From positions 3,844,001 to 3,908,000 of the forward strand of contig OZ244725.1 in the NCBI GenBank assembly GCA_965219305.1: a stretch of 64,000 bases of DNA, in the 5' to 3' direction. Under the pieces are notes generated by a model, which ran no database searches, had not been told where the DNA came from, and saw nothing but the letters and a program-made list of their open reading frames with translations. Of the stretch, positions 49,719 through 58,129 are shown one piece after another. Numbering within the stretch: position 1 is the stretch's first letter; each line of letters starts with the position of its first letter. Position numbers and translations under genes: made by a program. The stretch is from DATHTS01 sp965219305 (GTDB taxonomy: Bacteria; Acidobacteriota; Blastocatellia; Pyrinomonadales; Pyrinomonadaceae).

Positions 49719-52289
49719 TCAAATTCTTGAGGTTCTGCCCGCTATTCTGCCGGATTGCATTAAGCGTTTTTGAATTCGTTTTTGCCAGCGCGACTTCGGT
49801 TTTTCGTCATCTTCAAACTGTGTTAAAAGATCGCGCATAGGTTCGCCGCCTGCTTGCCGCGTTCTGACATATAACAGAGCCATCAAAACTTGCGCGAACG
49901 AAGTGATGATAATCGCCAGAGGAAACCATAAAATCTGAAAAAGCAAATCGCGCAAAGCACCTCCGGCGGCTCTGGCATATTTTTCATTTTCGGGAATTTC
50001 TTCCTTGTCTTCCGCGCTATTTGAAGCATCATCTTCCGATTCTGTTGTATTAATAGTTATGCCCGGTGTGGTTTTTCCGTTCGCTCCGATCTGGATATTT
50101 GTACCTTCGGTTTTTTCATTACTTTTTTGATTATCTTTTTTCTCTTTATTTTTAATCTGCGTTTCGAGTGTCGGACGACTTCCCATTCCGCGCAAAAACG
50201 CATTATCCGAAAGAACATTACCAATTACGGACACGATAAAAACCATTATTATCGAAGATAAAAGCATCGGTAAGATAAAATTAGCCGCAGTCAGTCCCAT
50301 AATTGTCCAAGGCGCACGTTTGGACAATTCGTTAGAACGGCGAAGTGCAGCGCGTCCGCGCAAATTTTCCATCACAATGGCAGGAGTCAGAAGCGCAAAT
50401 CGTGATGCGACAATCAATAATGGAAATACACACAGAAAAAAAACGCCAAGTAAGCTAATTATTGCAATTGCCCAATTTGCTACGTTCAGGAACTGTAGAA
50501 TAAAAGCAATTAGCACTAACAGAACGGCACCTGTCAACGGACTTAAAATTGTGAGAATTGCGGTCAGCGAAGCCAGACCGAATAAAGTTTTCCATTTCTG
50601 ACGAACGGTATCAAAAGTTGATTTTATATCGAGCGGACGAAGCGGCGCAGACAGATGGCGCGTAACGAGCAGTGTTATCATTCCCAGAGAAATAGAACCG
50701 AACAGAAAACCTGCAAAAACAGCCAGAACTGCCGAAATATTGCCAACTACATCCAGCCATAAATCCTTGGTCATTCCGAAATATTGGAAGATTTTGAGAA
50801 TCATCGGCACGATTGAAAGAGATGTAATCGGTAGAAAAAGAACCGCCGAGATTAGTAAAAATTTTGTCAAATTTTTGCCGTAAAGTGTAATTGACTGACG
50901 ATAGATCGAACCAATTCCTTCGCTTTGCGCCCGCAGAACCGTCGCAAATGCTTCGGCATCTTTCGGACGATCTTTCGGGTCTTTCGACATCGCGCACATC
51001 ACGGTTTTTTTAAGACGCTTTGAGACTTTTTTCGCTTCGAGCGGCGGCGGTTCGCTTGTCTTATGCGCGTTCATTACTTCCGTGAAATTTCCTTCAAACG
51101 GCAATTTTCCGCCGAGCATTTGATAAGCGATTACGGCGAGCGAATAAATATCGGACTGCGGGGTAAGATGTTCGCCGCGGCATTGTTCGGGCGACATATA
51201 AAGCGGCGTGCCGAGAACTGCACCGATGCGCGTCAGTTCTTGAGTTTTAGCTTGATTTTTGCCTTTCGCGGCGACGGTTTCCTCCGCCGGAGAATTTTTT
51301 TTCGCCTCTTCGTTTACAAACGCCGGTTCAGTCATTATTTGCGTTCCGGCTTCATTAATTCGCGGAATTGAATCGGATTTGTCGTCGGAAAACATTTCTT
51401 CTTCATCTGACGCGGAGAAAATCGCGGTTTTGTTTTCCGCGCCCGATTCGGGATTTTGAATCAGCGTTCCGGCTTCGGCGGCATTTGGGTTTTTCGCTTC
51501 ATCCGTCTGTTGGAGCAATGTTTTCGGTTCTTCCAAATTTAAGATCAAAGTGCCGGATTCGTCAGACTGCGCGATTTTTTTGCCTTCGAGATGAACAACA
51601 GAAGTTTTGCCGCTTTTGTCGGCAATCGTTTCGGCATCGAACATCGCCGTCGAATCTTGATTTGTGGCAAGTGTCAATGAAACGTTTCCTGCATCAACTA
51701 TCGTTTTTTTAGAAGTTCGTCCGGCGGTTGAATGAATATTGTTCGGCAATTTGGAATGATTTACCGAATCGGGAGTTTCGAGTTTAGCGATTCCGAAATC
51801 GAGAACTTTTACCGTGTAACCGCCGCGCTGATTCGGCTCTAACCAGATATTGTCGGGTTTTAAATCGCGGTGAATAATTCCCTGATGATGCGCTTCCTGA
51901 ACGGCGGAACAAACCTGTTCTAAAATATCAACCGTCCACGAAACCGGCAGATGTTTTTCTTCTTCGAGAATCTCGCCGAGCGTGCAGCCGTCGAGATATT
52001 CCATCACGAGATAAGCGAGATCGCCGCCCTCGGTTTCGGCGATTCCAAAGTCGGTTACGTCAACGACGTTCGGATGACGAAGCCGTCCGGCGGCACGCGC
52101 TTCGCGGCGAAAACGCTCGACAAATTCCGTCCGCCGCATAAATTCCGGCACAATGACTTTAACCGCCACTGGACGTTCCGTGCCGATATGCGTGGCGAGA
52201 TAGACCGCGCCCATTCCGCCGCGTCCTAATTCCTTTTCTATCCTATATTTGTCATCGAGCGTCTGCCCGACAATATCGCCGAAATCCAT
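49719..52289 (-). CDS. Ser/Thr protein kinase with activation-loop insert and membrane domain
   Basis: The 856-residue PknB-type kinase has the Gly loop GRGGMG (22-27), K44, HRDLKPDN (140-147), DFG (164-166) and SPE (366-368). Between DFG and the GTPLYMSPE segment lies an extra region of about 190 residues, low in complexity. It has repeated Glu/Thr motifs (ESGTLILNLEEP, AGTLIQNPES and AGTQIMTEP). Past about residue 475 there are about seven membrane helices and a charged tail. The insert could be an autoregulatory or phospho-target segment. The VWA-nuclease gene starts 2 bp after the stop. Confidence 0.93.
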   Translation of the reverse strand: MDFGDIVGQTLDDKYRIEKELGRGGMGAVYLATHIGTERPVAVKVIVPEFMRRTEFVERFRREARAAGRLRHPNVVDVTDFGIAETEGGDLAYLVMEYLDGCTLGEILEEEKHLPVSWTVDILEQVCSAVQEAHHQGIIHRDLKPDNIWLEPNQRGGYTVKVLDFGIAKLETPDSVNHSKLPNNIHSTAGRTSKKTIVDAGNVSLTLATNQDSTAMFDAETIADKSGKTSVVHLEGKKIAQSDESGTLILNLEEPKTLLQQTDEAKNPNAAEAGTLIQNPESGAENKTAIFSASDEEEMFSDDKSDSIPRINEAGTQIMTEPAFVNEEAKKNSPAEETVAAKGKNQAKTQELTRIGAVLGTPLYMSPEQCRGEHLTPQSDIYSLAVIAYQMLGGKLPFEGNFTEVMNAHKTSEPPPLEAKKVSKRLKKTVMCAMSKDPKDRPKDAEAFATVLRAQSEGIGSIYRQSITLYGKNLTKFLLISAVLFLPITSLSIVPMILKIFQYFGMTKDLWLDVVGNISAVLAVFAGFLFGSISLGMITLLVTRHLSAPLRPLDIKSTFDTVRQKWKTLFGLASLTAILTILSPLTGAVLLVLIAFILQFLNVANWAIAIISLLGVFFLCVFPLLIVASRFALLTPAIVMENLRGRAALRRSNELSKRAPWTIMGLTAANFILPMLLSSIIMVFIVSVIGNVLSDNAFLRGMGSRPTLETQIKNKEKKDNQKSNEKTEGTNIQIGANGKTTPGITINTTESEDDASNSAEDKEEIPENEKYARAAGGALRDLLFQILWFPLAIIITSFAQVLMALLYVRTRQAGGEPMRDLLTQFEDDEKPKSRWQKRIQKRLMQSGRIAGRTSRI

Positions 52290-52381
52290 TTTTCTTAAGT
52301 GCTAACTTTAACAGTTTAGCAATCACTTTTCCAAGTTTTACGAACAGGTATTGAAATTAGTTTGAAAATAAGCGCAAAATG

Positions 52382-52425
52382 AAAGGCACAAGTTAATTCC
52401 GTATAGAACTAACTTGTGCCTTTTA
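52382..52425 (+). terminator. Bidirectional-looking hairpin between kinase and M28 genes
   Basis: AAAGGCACAAGTTA and TAACTTGTGCCTTT make a 14-bp perfect stem around a 15-bp loop. It sits just past the end of the M28 gene (minus strand) and before the kinase start; the poly-T/A sides suit termination of the M28 transcript. Confidence 0.75.
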
Positions 52426-52445
52426 CATTCTTATTTTTGCCTTTT

Positions 52446-54125
52446 TTAGTTCATCGGTTTGCGCGGGATTTTTTCGTCCATCATCGCCGTTTGATATACG
52501 AACGCCGCCATAATTGTCGCGGCTTGTTTCATATCTCCGGCTTGGATGCGGTCGAAATTGTCTTGATTCGAGTGATGAGTTCTCGTTCCGTATTCGATCT
52601 CGTCTTGAATGAACTGGAAGCCGGGAAGTCCGATTCCGTCATACGACAAATGATCCGTTCCGCCCGTGTTTGTGAGCGTTATGGTTGTCGCTCCGAGATC
52701 GTTAAAAGGCGCAAGCCACGCTTTGAAGATCGGCGCAACGAGCGAATTACTCTGCGTATAAACGCCGCGAATTTTTCCCGTTCCGTTGTCGAGATTGTAA
52801 TAAGCGGACAGTTTTTCGTAATCGTCTTTTTTGACGAGTTCCGGTTTTCCGGTCGCTTCGCCCATCATTCTGGCAAAACGTCCGCCGCCGCCTTTCATTT
52901 CGCCGAAATGCTGCGCGACGTAAGCCTGCGAACCGTTCAAACCTTGTTCTTCACCCGACCACAGCGCGACGCGGATCGTGCGGCGCGGTTTCAAACCTGA
53001 CTGCAAGATAATTCTCGCCGCTTCCATCGCCACGGAAACGCCCGCGCCGTTGTCCGTCGCGCCGGTCGAACCGTGCCAAGAATCCATATGTCCGCCGAGC
53101 ATTACGACTTCATCTTTTAATTTCGGATCAGTTCCCGGAATTTCCGCAACCGTGTTGTATCCCATCAGATCGTCGTCATAATACTGCGCTTGAATGTTGA
53201 CGGTCATCGACGGTTTCACGCCGAAACCGACCATTCTGAGGAGACGGTTGTAATCTTCCGTCGCCATCGTCATCTGCGGAATCATCTTGCTTTCCGCCGC
53301 TTTGTCCCACGCCGAAAGACGATTGTCGCCGCCGAACGCTTCCGCCAGAGTTTCGGGAACTTTCTGCGCGACGCTTGCGCCCGAAACGAAAACCGTTCCG
53401 CCGCTGCCGTTAGAACTGTTGTCAACCATCACCGCCGCGCCTTCTTCGAGCAAAAAGTTCATACGTTTTGCCGAATCCTGAAAACGCTTTAGATATGCTT
53501 CCATCTGTTCCGGCGTAGCAACTCTCGGCGGACGCGGCGAATCAGCCGGATTCGGCATCTCCGCCAACTTTGCTAATTCGTCGTCCGTGCGGCGCGTTCC
53601 GAAACCTTCAAAATCGGCTTTGATTTCGCGCAGATCGGAAACGAGAACGATCTTGCCTTTTAATTTTCCTTTATATTTGGCGAAATCTTCGTCGGTTTTC
53701 GCGTCAAAATAGACGACTTCGCTCGTAATCTCGCCTTTGGTCGAAGGCGACCACGCTTTCGGATAAGCGATAACAGGAAAAACCGACGGCGATGAAACTG
53801 TCGCTTCAAAATCTTTCAACGCCCAACCGCGTCCGAAAGGTCCCCACGCTTCGAGATGCGCGTTTTTCATTCCCCATTTCGTCATCGTATCGCGCGTCCA
53901 TTCGTTGGCGCGTTTCATCGAAGGCGAATTCGTCAGACGACCGCCGATCACATTCGTCAAATACGAAAGCGTCTGCATCACCTGCGAATCCTTGCCCATT
54001 CCTTGTTCTTTTATTTTATTGATGTCCGCTTCCGGCGCGGTGTAAACTTTCGCCTGACCGAAAGCCAACGCCGGAACGAGCAGAACATACAGCGCAAATG
54101 CACTGATTAATTTACGTTTTAACAT
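52446..54125 (-). CDS. Secreted M28 family zinc peptidase
   Basis: The 559-residue protein has a signal peptide (ends ALAFGQA). A PA-domain-like insert (about 130-290) precedes a zinc peptidase with LGGHMDSWHGSTGATDNGAG and ALWSGEEQGLNGSQAY. A late His (TDHLSYDGIGLPGFQF) completes the metal set. It probably acts as aminopeptidase/carboxypeptidase in the periplasm. Length agrees with bacterial M28 proteins of this class. Confidence 0.93.
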   Translation of the reverse strand: MLKRKLISAFALYVLLVPALAFGQAKVYTAPEADINKIKEQGMGKDSQVMQTLSYLTNVIGGRLTNSPSMKRANEWTRDTMTKWGMKNAHLEAWGPFGRGWALKDFEATVSSPSVFPVIAYPKAWSPSTKGEITSEVVYFDAKTDEDFAKYKGKLKGKIVLVSDLREIKADFEGFGTRRTDDELAKLAEMPNPADSPRPPRVATPEQMEAYLKRFQDSAKRMNFLLEEGAAVMVDNSSNGSGGTVFVSGASVAQKVPETLAEAFGGDNRLSAWDKAAESKMIPQMTMATEDYNRLLRMVGFGVKPSMTVNIQAQYYDDDLMGYNTVAEIPGTDPKLKDEVVMLGGHMDSWHGSTGATDNGAGVSVAMEAARIILQSGLKPRRTIRVALWSGEEQGLNGSQAYVAQHFGEMKGGGGRFARMMGEATGKPELVKKDDYEKLSAYYNLDNGTGKIRGVYTQSNSLVAPIFKAWLAPFNDLGATTITLTNTGGTDHLSYDGIGLPGFQFIQDEIEYGTRTHHSNQDNFDRIQAGDMKQAATIMAAFVYQTAMMDEKIPRKPMN

Positions 54126-54256
54126 TACTTTATAATTCTCCTGAAAAATTTGATTTGAATCAATCTGAAAAGATTTGCTTGTAGAGACGGAAATTTAATC
54201 GAAAAGGTTTCAATTAAGCGGAAGATTTAAATGAAGTTAAGCAATGAAACAAATAA

Positions 54257-54338
54257 AACAGGGGTAAAAGGGATGAATAAGAATAATCAAAACATCGTTT
54301 CGTTTCTTATCCTATCCATCCTGTCTATCCCTGTTAAA
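54257..54338. repeat. Family A inverted repeat
   Basis: AACAGGGGTAAAAGGGATGA at the left and TTATCCTATCCATCC then TGTCTATCCCTGTT at the right form a long imperfect hairpin. It ends 6 bp from the HAD gene stop. Confidence 0.72.
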
Positions 54339-54343
54339 TATTC

Positions 54344-55036
54344 TTACCCGAAAACGAGATTAATAGATTCCGGCATCCAATCCGCCAGCGATTTCGACAC
54401 CGAATCCGCGCCCGCATCTCTCAATTTTTGCGCGTCAACCGTGTTTGAAATTCCCAGAGTTTTCAGACTTGCGGCTTTTCCCGCGCGTATTCCCTGCGGC
54501 GAATCTTCAATTACAAGACATTCTTCGTGGACGATCGGATTGCTGCCGAGATTTGTCCGCGCTCTGTCAATTAAACGAAAACCCGTTTTGTAACATTCGG
54601 GATTCGGCTTGCATTCCGCGACATCTTCCGCCGTTACAATCGTCATAAAAAGTCCGCCTAAACCCGTCTGTTCAAGCACATATTCGATCTCTTCGCGCCG
54701 CGCCATCGAAACGATTCCGAGCGCGAATTCCTTTTCCATTTTCCTGACAAAATTTTCAACATCGGGAAAAAGCGGAATTTCATTAGCAATCGAATCGCGC
54801 CAACGCTGTGTTTTCAGCGTTTTCAATTCGAGCAATTTATTAGTTTCCGGTTCTTTCCCCGCACGCTTATAGACTTCGCGGAGAAAAACCTCGTCGTTCA
54901 TTCCCATCGAACCGTAATAATCTTCTTCGGTCAAATCTATGTCTTCGCCCTTCAAGATTTCCTGATACGCCTTCATCTGCAACGGCTCGTCGTCAATAAT
55001 CACGCCGTTGAAATCCATCAATATCGCCTTTATCAT
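54344..55036 (-). CDS. HAD hydrolase (beta-phosphoglucomutase-like) with DxN motif
   Basis: The 230-residue HAD protein begins MIKAILMDFNGVIIDDEPL. The nucleophile is D8, but the usual acid/base Asp (DxD) is Asn10. Later motifs are SMARREEIE (motif II) and CKPNPECYKTGF, then VIEDSPQGIRAGKAASL. The closest fold type is beta-PGM/DOG phosphatase. The Asn variant could change the chemistry or reflect a diverged subfamily. Confidence 0.88.
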   Translation of the reverse strand: MIKAILMDFNGVIIDDEPLQMKAYQEILKGEDIDLTEEDYYGSMGMNDEVFLREVYKRAGKEPETNKLLELKTLKTQRWRDSIANEIPLFPDVENFVRKMEKEFALGIVSMARREEIEYVLEQTGLGGLFMTIVTAEDVAECKPNPECYKTGFRLIDRARTNLGSNPIVHEECLVIEDSPQGIRAGKAASLKTLGISNTVDAQKLRDAGADSVSKSLADWMPESINLVFG

Positions 55037-55476
55037 TTATTTTTCCTGTTTCTTATTAATTTGATTTTCGTCCAATTTCTCGGTTGAAAAGATTTAAACT
55101 GATGATACGCAATAATCCGCCCATCATCAACAACGGCAATTCGGACTCGATAAACGGCGCAGCGAATTTTTCCCGTCGCCGACAGCGACAAATATAATAG
55201 CGTAGGGTGCAGCGAAGTATAAGCGAAACCCTACGTCCGTCGGCATCAATCAATTGCTCGCTGAAAGTGAGCGACAAACCGCGTTATTTACTGCTCACAC
55301 TCAGCGAACGAAATTCACATCAATTCAACGCAGTGTTTCATTCCGATTCTGTCTTCAGCGTTTTTTTGATAGAATAACCATTAGCAAATTTTAGAAATTC
55401 CGCCTAAATTATTGGGCGGAATTTAATTCAGCATAAATTAAAGTTCGGTGCTTTTTTGTTTTAATCGGAGGTCATT
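55037..55476. other. Intergenic region with GTAGGG hairpin and terminator-like palindrome
   Basis: This gap of about 440 bp has an IR pair CGTAGGGT/ACCCTACG near 55204-55236 and AAATTCCGCC/GGGCGGAATTT at 55396-55425 (a terminator-like stem). Plausible ORFs here (such as a 73-residue frame at 55056-55277) are weak. It ends with GGAGG at 55468-55472 before ATG 55477. Confidence 0.55.
55396..55425. terminator. Terminator-like stem before the disrupted gene
   Basis: AAATTCCGCC and GGCGGAATTT form a 10-bp stem around TAAATTATTG. It lies 52 bp upstream of the disrupted gene's start, so it could attenuate that gene or end a transcript from the left. Confidence 0.45.
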
Positions 55477-55505
55477 ATGAAATACGTTAAAGTTCTATTA
55501 TTGGT
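55477..55505 (+). pseudogene. Detached 5' end of the IS-disrupted signal-peptide gene
   Basis: GGAGG (55468-55472) precedes ATG 55477, followed by MKYVKVLLL, the start of a signal peptide. It is cut at codon 10 by the IS element. Removing the element and one copy of the 9-bp duplication restores a continuous frame into VFLSIAIQAQGNAKQ of the gene at 56692-57220. Confidence 0.85.
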
Positions 55506-56682
55506 CTCTGCACGGGACAAAAACAAAGTTAAAAAGATATTTGAAAATAGATAACGGATGTGTTTTGAGCTAAATTAGCCCTCAGCATATGAAAAAAACA
55601 CATCCGAATGCTTTGCAGCATTACGAGCAAATTTACCATTAGATAAGCGTCGCGTCGAGTTGGCGGCGGCTTTGCTGATCGCCATTATTCAACAGAACAC
55701 TACAAATTTGGCAAGATTAGCCAATGTTTTAGACTTATCGGCTAAGAAGGATTCAAAATATCGGCGGTTAAAACGCTTTTTTCAGTTGGCTGAGATTGAT
55801 TTCGACATTTTTGCCGAGTTGATTATTGCGATCATCAAACCGAAAGGTAAGTATGTTTTGGCGTTGGATCGCACCGAGTGGAAATACGGCTTGATATGGG
55901 TCAACATTTTGACGTTATCAATCGTGGTTGGAAACACTTCGATACCGTTATTTTGGATAACGCTCTCGCGCAAAGGCAACTCCGTATTAGCGGAAAAGAA
56001 ACAGATAATCGGGCGTTATATCAAAGTATTCGGCATCAAAAACATCGAATACTTGAGTGGTGACCGTGAGTTTGACGGATATGAATTGGTCAAATATCTG
56101 GACAAGGAAAAAGTCCCGTTTCGTCTGCGGATAAAAGCTTCGATGACGATTACCAACAAAAGCGGGAAGCCGATGAGATGCGGGAAATTGTTACGAACAT
56201 TGAAGATCGGCGAGAGTTACCGTTTGCGACGGGCGAGGAGATACGCCGGAGTCAAGGTATCGGTCGAGGTGAAAAGAGGAAAAGACTCTCAGGAAAGTGT
56301 GATTGTCATTTCGTCTGAAGCGAGTGAGAAAATCCTGTCGGAATACAAGCGGAGATGGGCGATAGAAACATTGTTTCAGAACTTAAAGAGTCGCGGATTC
56401 GAGATCGAAAAAACGCATCTGACGAAAGTGGAGAAGATAGATAAGTTATTCGGAGTATTGGCGTTAGCAGTGGCGTGGGCGATCAAAACAGGGGAAGCGG
56501 AAAACGCCGTCAACTCGATTGAAATAAAAAAGAACGGGAGAGCGCAAACAAGTCTTTTCAGATTAGGATGTGAAATAATCCAAGAGGTGTTATTTGAACT
56601 AAAGAGATATTCGAGAGTAAATATCTTTGCAATTCTAAGATGCTGACAACAGCTAACTTATGTCGTTTTGTCCCGTACAGAG
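55506..56682 (+). mobile_element. IS4-family insertion sequence, 1177 bp
   Basis: Terminal inverted repeats are CTCTGCACGGGACAAAA at the left and (inverted) CTCTGTACGGGACAAAA at the right, one mismatch. The element is flanked by the exact 9-bp direct repeat ATTATTGGT (55497-55505 and 56683-56691), as expected for IS10-like elements. It carries one transposase gene. The intact ends and duplication indicate a recent insertion. Confidence 0.95.
55660..56646 (+). CDS. IS4-family transposase
   Basis: The open frame (at least 328 residues) shows the DDE set: ALDRTEW, YLSGDREFDG and the YREK signature YKRRWAIETLFQNLK, typical of IS4/IS10. TTG at 55660 is only a provisional start. The same frame stays open back to about 55577 (in-frame sequence ECFAALRANLPLDKRRVELA), but ATG 55589 (MKKTHPNALQHYEQ) is in another frame and stops at about 55642. 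So either a one-base slip has split the N-terminus or translation starts at a non-AUG codon. Confidence 0.9.
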   Translation: MAAALLIAIIQQNTTNLARLANVLDLSAKKDSKYRRLKRFFQLAEIDFDIFAELIIAIIKPKGKYVLALDRTEWKYGLIWVNILTLSIVVGNTSIPLFWITLSRKGNSVLAEKKQIIGRYIKVFGIKNIEYLSGDREFDGYELVKYLDKEKVPFRLRIKASMTITNKSGKPMRCGKLLRTLKIGESYRLRRARRYAGVKVSVEVKRGKDSQESVIVISSEASEKILSEYKRRWAIETLFQNLKSRGFEIEKTHLTKVEKIDKLFGVLALAVAWAIKTGEAENAVNSIEIKKNGRAQTSLFRLGCEIIQEVLFELKRYSRVNIFAILRC

Positions 56683-57220
56683 ATTATTGGTAGTTTTTCT
56701 TTCCATAGCAATTCAAGCTCAAGGAAACGCAAAGCAGGAAAAACCGCGTTATGCTGTTATTCCGCCAGCCGACGTAATGTTAACGATTGCCGCGCAACCA
56801 GATTGCCCTTTGCAACTTGAAAATGCTAGATTGCTTTACGATCTTTCCACAAAACGCATTGTTTATTCGTATGACCTCCGAAATCGCGGCACAAAACCGA
56901 TTGTTGGATATATTTCTGAAGCTTGGCGGCTTAACGGTACTGGCGGCACTTTGTCTAACGATTGGAGCGACTCGAACTCAATTTTGTTGTCGGGACAAGT
57001 TTCGCCGGACGACCTTGATGAAAAGCAAATAGTTCCGTTAACGAAAGAGTTACGCGACGAATTGAAGTTGCGCTCAGAGATGAAAATGCTTATTGTCCTC
57101 GTTGTCAGAGATGTCTTTTTTGCAGACGGTTCAGAATATGACGGCAACAATGCTACGAACGCACTAACGAAGTATTTTGAAAAAATTGGCGACTGCGAGG
57201 TATTTTGGAAGGACAAATAG
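56660..57220 (+). CDS. Hypothetical exported protein whose start was replaced by IS sequence
   Basis: The native frame is MKYVKVLLL-VVFLSIAIQAQGNAKQEK, split by the IS element. After insertion an ATG in the IS right end (56660) supplies a new in-frame start (MSFCPVQRLLVVFLSIAIQA). This may still act as signal peptide. The mature part (PRYAVIPPADVMLTIAAQPD) is beta-rich with SYDLRNRGTKPIVGYISEAWR, reminiscent of small secreted domains; I do not recognise a family. An attC-like repeat follows. Confidence 0.65.
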   Translation: MSFCPVQRLLVVFLSIAIQAQGNAKQEKPRYAVIPPADVMLTIAAQPDCPLQLENARLLYDLSTKRIVYSYDLRNRGTKPIVGYISEAWRLNGTGGTLSNDWSDSNSILLSGQVSPDDLDEKQIVPLTKELRDELKLRSEMKMLIVLVVRDVFFADGSEYDGNNATNALTKYFEKIGDCEVFWKDK

Positions 57221-57230
57221 CAGGCGTTTT

Positions 57231-57310
57231 TCTAACAACGCCGCACCGAACAAATCAATAGACGTGAGGGCGAAACAGCGATTTTCTTATCAACAGCGTT
57301 GTGATTAGCA
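57231..57310. repeat. attC-like imperfect palindrome, copy 1
   Basis: AACAACGCCGC at the left faces CAGCGTTGT at the right, with an inner AACAAATCAATAGACGTGAG then GGCGAAACAGCG. The inner core of about 38 bp recurs at 57717-57754, while the outer arms differ but pair in each copy. This resembles integron attC sites, though the usual GTTRRRY end is not exact. Confidence 0.45.
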
Positions 57311-57374
57311 GAATAATTCCGCTTTTGTCTTTAGCGTTATTTTGTCGTCTCTCAAAAATCTCGGAGGAAAATTT

Positions 57375-57695
57375 ATGTTTATGATTAGTTGGGAAGACGA
57401 GAACGGCAAGAAAATTGAGGAGTTTACTCAGCAAAATTTCGGTTTGATTTTTGAGATGATTTCGCTGCTTGATGAGAAAGCGGCTTTACAGGAAACAAAA
57501 TGTTTGCGGTTTATTGATGCCTGGGGAGATACAACTTTTAATCAATATCAGATTCCCGTGTTGATAGACGAACTAAAATCATCGCTTTCACTTTTCCGTG
57601 ACGAAGAAAAGCGCACAGAGTTTGAGAAAATTATAGAATTCATTCAAAAAGCTAAAGGTGAAACTCTTACTTACATCAAATTTTGGGGAGATTAA
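57375..57695 (+). CDS. Small hypothetical protein between two attC-like repeats
   Basis: The 106-residue acidic protein begins MFMISWEDENGKKIEEFTQQ. The start ATG 57375 has GGAGG at 57362 nearby. I do not recognise a family (FGLIFEMISLLDEKAALQET, CLRFIDAWGDTTFNQYQIPV). Its position with a repeat on both sides is that of a gene cassette. Confidence 0.7.
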   Translation: MFMISWEDENGKKIEEFTQQNFGLIFEMISLLDEKAALQETKCLRFIDAWGDTTFNQYQIPVLIDELKSSLSLFRDEEKRTEFEKIIEFIQKAKGETLTYIKFWGD

Positions 57696-57697
57696 TT

Positions 57698-57762
57698 CCG
57701 CCAATAAACAGCCGCCCGACAAATCAATGGACGTGATGGCGAAACAGCGGCTTTGCAGTTAG
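57698..57762. repeat. attC-like imperfect palindrome, copy 2
   Basis: AACAGCCGCC on the left and GCGGCTTTG on the right enclose CGACAAATCAATGGACGTGA then TGGCGAAACA. The core shares about 33 of 38 bp with copy 1 and directly follows the stop of the 106-residue gene. Confidence 0.45.
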
Positions 57763-57825
57763 CAGTTATCAGTAAACAGCTATCAGAAATTGATTGATAA
57801 CTGCTAACTGTTCACTGATAACTGC
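57755..57825. repeat. Palindrome of GCAGTTAGCAGTTATCAG type
   Basis: GCAGTTAGCAGTTATCAGT and ACTGATAACTGC, with ATCAGAAATTGATTGAT inside, form an imperfect hairpin immediately after the second attC-like site. It looks like a dispersed intergenic repeat. Confidence 0.6.
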
Positions 57826-57846
57826 ATAAGTCAGATGTAAAAAAAA

Positions 57847-58022
57847 TCCCGTAGGGGCGAAAAGCAAATAGCCCCGCAATTTATTGCGGGGAATATTTCC
57901 GAATCAAGCCAAAGTCCCGTAGGGACGAAAGATTTTCTTTCGTCCCTACGGGATTTCAAATTTATTCCAATCAAACCCCGCAATAAATTGCGGGACTATT
58001 TACGAAAGCTCCTGCGGAGCAG
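57847..58022. repeat. Compound palindrome cluster (CCCGTAGGGACGAAAGA)
   Basis: Three nested or adjacent palindromes: CCCCGCAATTTATTGCGGGG (57872-57891), CCCGTAGGGACGAAAG/CTTTCGTCCCTACGGG (57916-57952) and CCCCGCAATAAATTGCGGG (57976-57994). All are of dispersed intergenic type. No gene is visible. Confidence 0.8.
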
Positions 58023-58095
58023 AAAACTTCGTGCGAAAAATTCCGTTTTTTTCACAAAACGGCGATCATAACCGAAAAAAAATCCTTTATTAAAA

Positions 58096-58128
58096 AACTC
58101 CGCGTCTCCGCGTCTCTGCGGTTAAAAT
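58096..58128. repeat. CTCCGCGTCTCTGCGG-type repeat
   Basis: AACTCCGCGTCTCCGCGTCT then CTGCGGTTAAAATC lies directly before the oxidase stop. A related stretch occurs as coding sequence near 47935-47970 in the VWA-nuclease fusion joint. Confidence 0.5.
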
Positions 58129-58129
58129 C

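Noticed and set aside
55056..55277. 73-codon minus-strand frame before the IS locus
   Set aside because: Contains the GTAGGG palindrome, has no ribosome binding site and no protein-like composition.
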